Part shown: piece by piece, positions 63,567-64,000 of the stretch
Position numbering within the stretch: position 1 is the stretch's first letter
How the letters are laid out: each line of letters begins with the position of its first letter
Assembly: GCF_023746535.1 (NCBI RefSeq)
Contig: NZ_CP098747.1
Coordinates: forward strand, 2,688,501-2,752,500
Source of the DNA: Sneathiella marina
GTDB lineage: Bacteria > Pseudomonadota > Alphaproteobacteria > Sneathiellales > Sneathiellaceae
Direction: 5' to 3'
Length of the DNA: 64,000 nucleotides
The notes under the pieces: model-generated
Databases searched by the model: none
The model's input: the letters and a program-made list of their open reading frames with translations, nothing else
What the model was told of the DNA's origin: nothing
Translations under genes and position numbers: made by a program

Positions 63567-64000
63567 AGGCATCCAGTTTCGGTTTCAGAATCTCCGTCAC
63601 AACACCAGGGTTGGCTTTTCCCTGTGTCGCTTTCATCACCTGCCCCATGAAAAAGCCGAACAACTTGTCCTTACCACCTTGATACTCGGCAACCTTATCC
63701 GGATTAGCGGAAATGACCGCGTCAATAGCGGCTTCGATAGCGCCGGTATCGGAGACCTGCTTCAATCCCTTTTCCTCAACGATATCTCCAGCCGCCTTGC
63801 CCGTATCGAACATTTCTTCGAACACTTCCTTGGCTATTCTGTTGGAAATCGTGCCATCAGAAATCAGATCAATTAAGGCTCCAAGAGCCGCGGCAGAAAC
63901 AGGACTGTCAGCTAAATTTTTACCAGTTCTATTCAGGTTACCAAACAATTCACCGATAACCCAGTTGGCGGCAAGCTTGGCGTCACGGCCTTCCGCCACC
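63565..64000 (-). CDS. gatB: Aspartyl/glutamyl-tRNA amidotransferase subunit B, C-terminal part (partial)
   Basis: Last 145 codons of GatB, continuing past the right edge. GatB/YqeY tail domain: [39 protein letters not shown], and [16 protein letters not shown] at the end. With GatA and GatC it converts Glu-tRNAGln or Asp-tRNAAsn to the amidated form. Convergent with the His-rich gene. Confidence 0.95.
   Translation of the reverse strand, partial: VAEGRDAKLAANWVIGELFGNLNRTGKNLADSPVSAAALGALIDLISDGTISNRIAKEVFEEMFDTGKAAGDIVEEKGLKQVSDTGAIEAAIDAVISANPDKVAEYQGGKDKLFGFFMGQVMKATQGKANPGVVTEILKPKLDA

Overview
The window looks like the chromosome of a free-living, motile, heterotrophic alphaproteobacterium, probably marine. 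The signs are a Ros/MucR-type regulator (a family centred on Alphaproteobacteria), the chain glyA-nrdR-ribD-ribE-ribBA-ribH-nusB-thiL on one strand, a membrane H+-pyrophosphatase, two TRAP transporters, a recO/parC neighbourhood and branched-chain acyl-CoA catabolism. I cannot fix the genus from the sequence. I found no tRNA, rRNA, CRISPR array, transposase or phage gene.

Layout. 0-2 kb: hppA (cut by the left edge) and soluble ppa are divergent. 2-10.4 kb: an MFS permease and a DUF4865 gene, then the tightly packed minus-strand riboflavin/one-carbon/thiamine block. 10.5-16 kb: a GST and an NmrA-like oxidoreductase facing a GlxA-type AraC regulator, then an enoyl-CoA hydratase-like gene, a sulfotransferase and a histidine phosphatase. 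16-22 kb is accessory-looking: an alpha/beta hydrolase lacking its nucleophile, two methyltransferases, two small lipoproteins, and an intact plsY flanked by two decayed plsY pieces. 22-28.4 kb: an unusual MucR, gcdH plus an SDR, an Lrp regulator facing a Gate-domain membrane protein, and argC with a relic of itself beyond a small membrane gene. 28.6-31.6 kb: small membrane/hypothetical genes and an AT-rich two-gene DUF5343-HEPN module. 31.7-40.1 kb: valine-type acyl-CoA catabolism (acyl-CoA dehydrogenase, HIBCH-type hydrolase, enoyl-CoA hydratase, 3-hydroxyisobutyrate dehydrogenase-like) interleaved with hemB, a gamma-synthase-family PLP enzyme and a CAP-domain protein. 40.3-48.9 kb: motAB, a membrane-anchored methyltransferase, MFS, RDD, FAD oxidase, SLC13 carrier and bpt. 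49-56.5 kb: two head-to-head TRAP transporters. 56.5-64 kb: bioY, an acyl-CoA ligase, parC, recO, a small unknown gene, a very histidine-rich repeat protein and the 3' end of gatB.

The genes fit a cell that takes up organic acids through TRAP systems, degrades amino-acid-derived acyl-CoAs, and couples biosynthetic pyrophosphate to proton pumping.

The most unusual items are: the His-rich protein with a duplicated A-B repeat (62.5-63.5 kb); the DUF5343-HEPN pair with a palindrome over its likely promoter; the TRAP large permease with a roughly 330-residue soluble helical tail; the fragments of plsY and argC near their intact genes; a MucR homologue without zinc-binding histidines; and a RibBA whose RibA half has lost its zinc cysteines.
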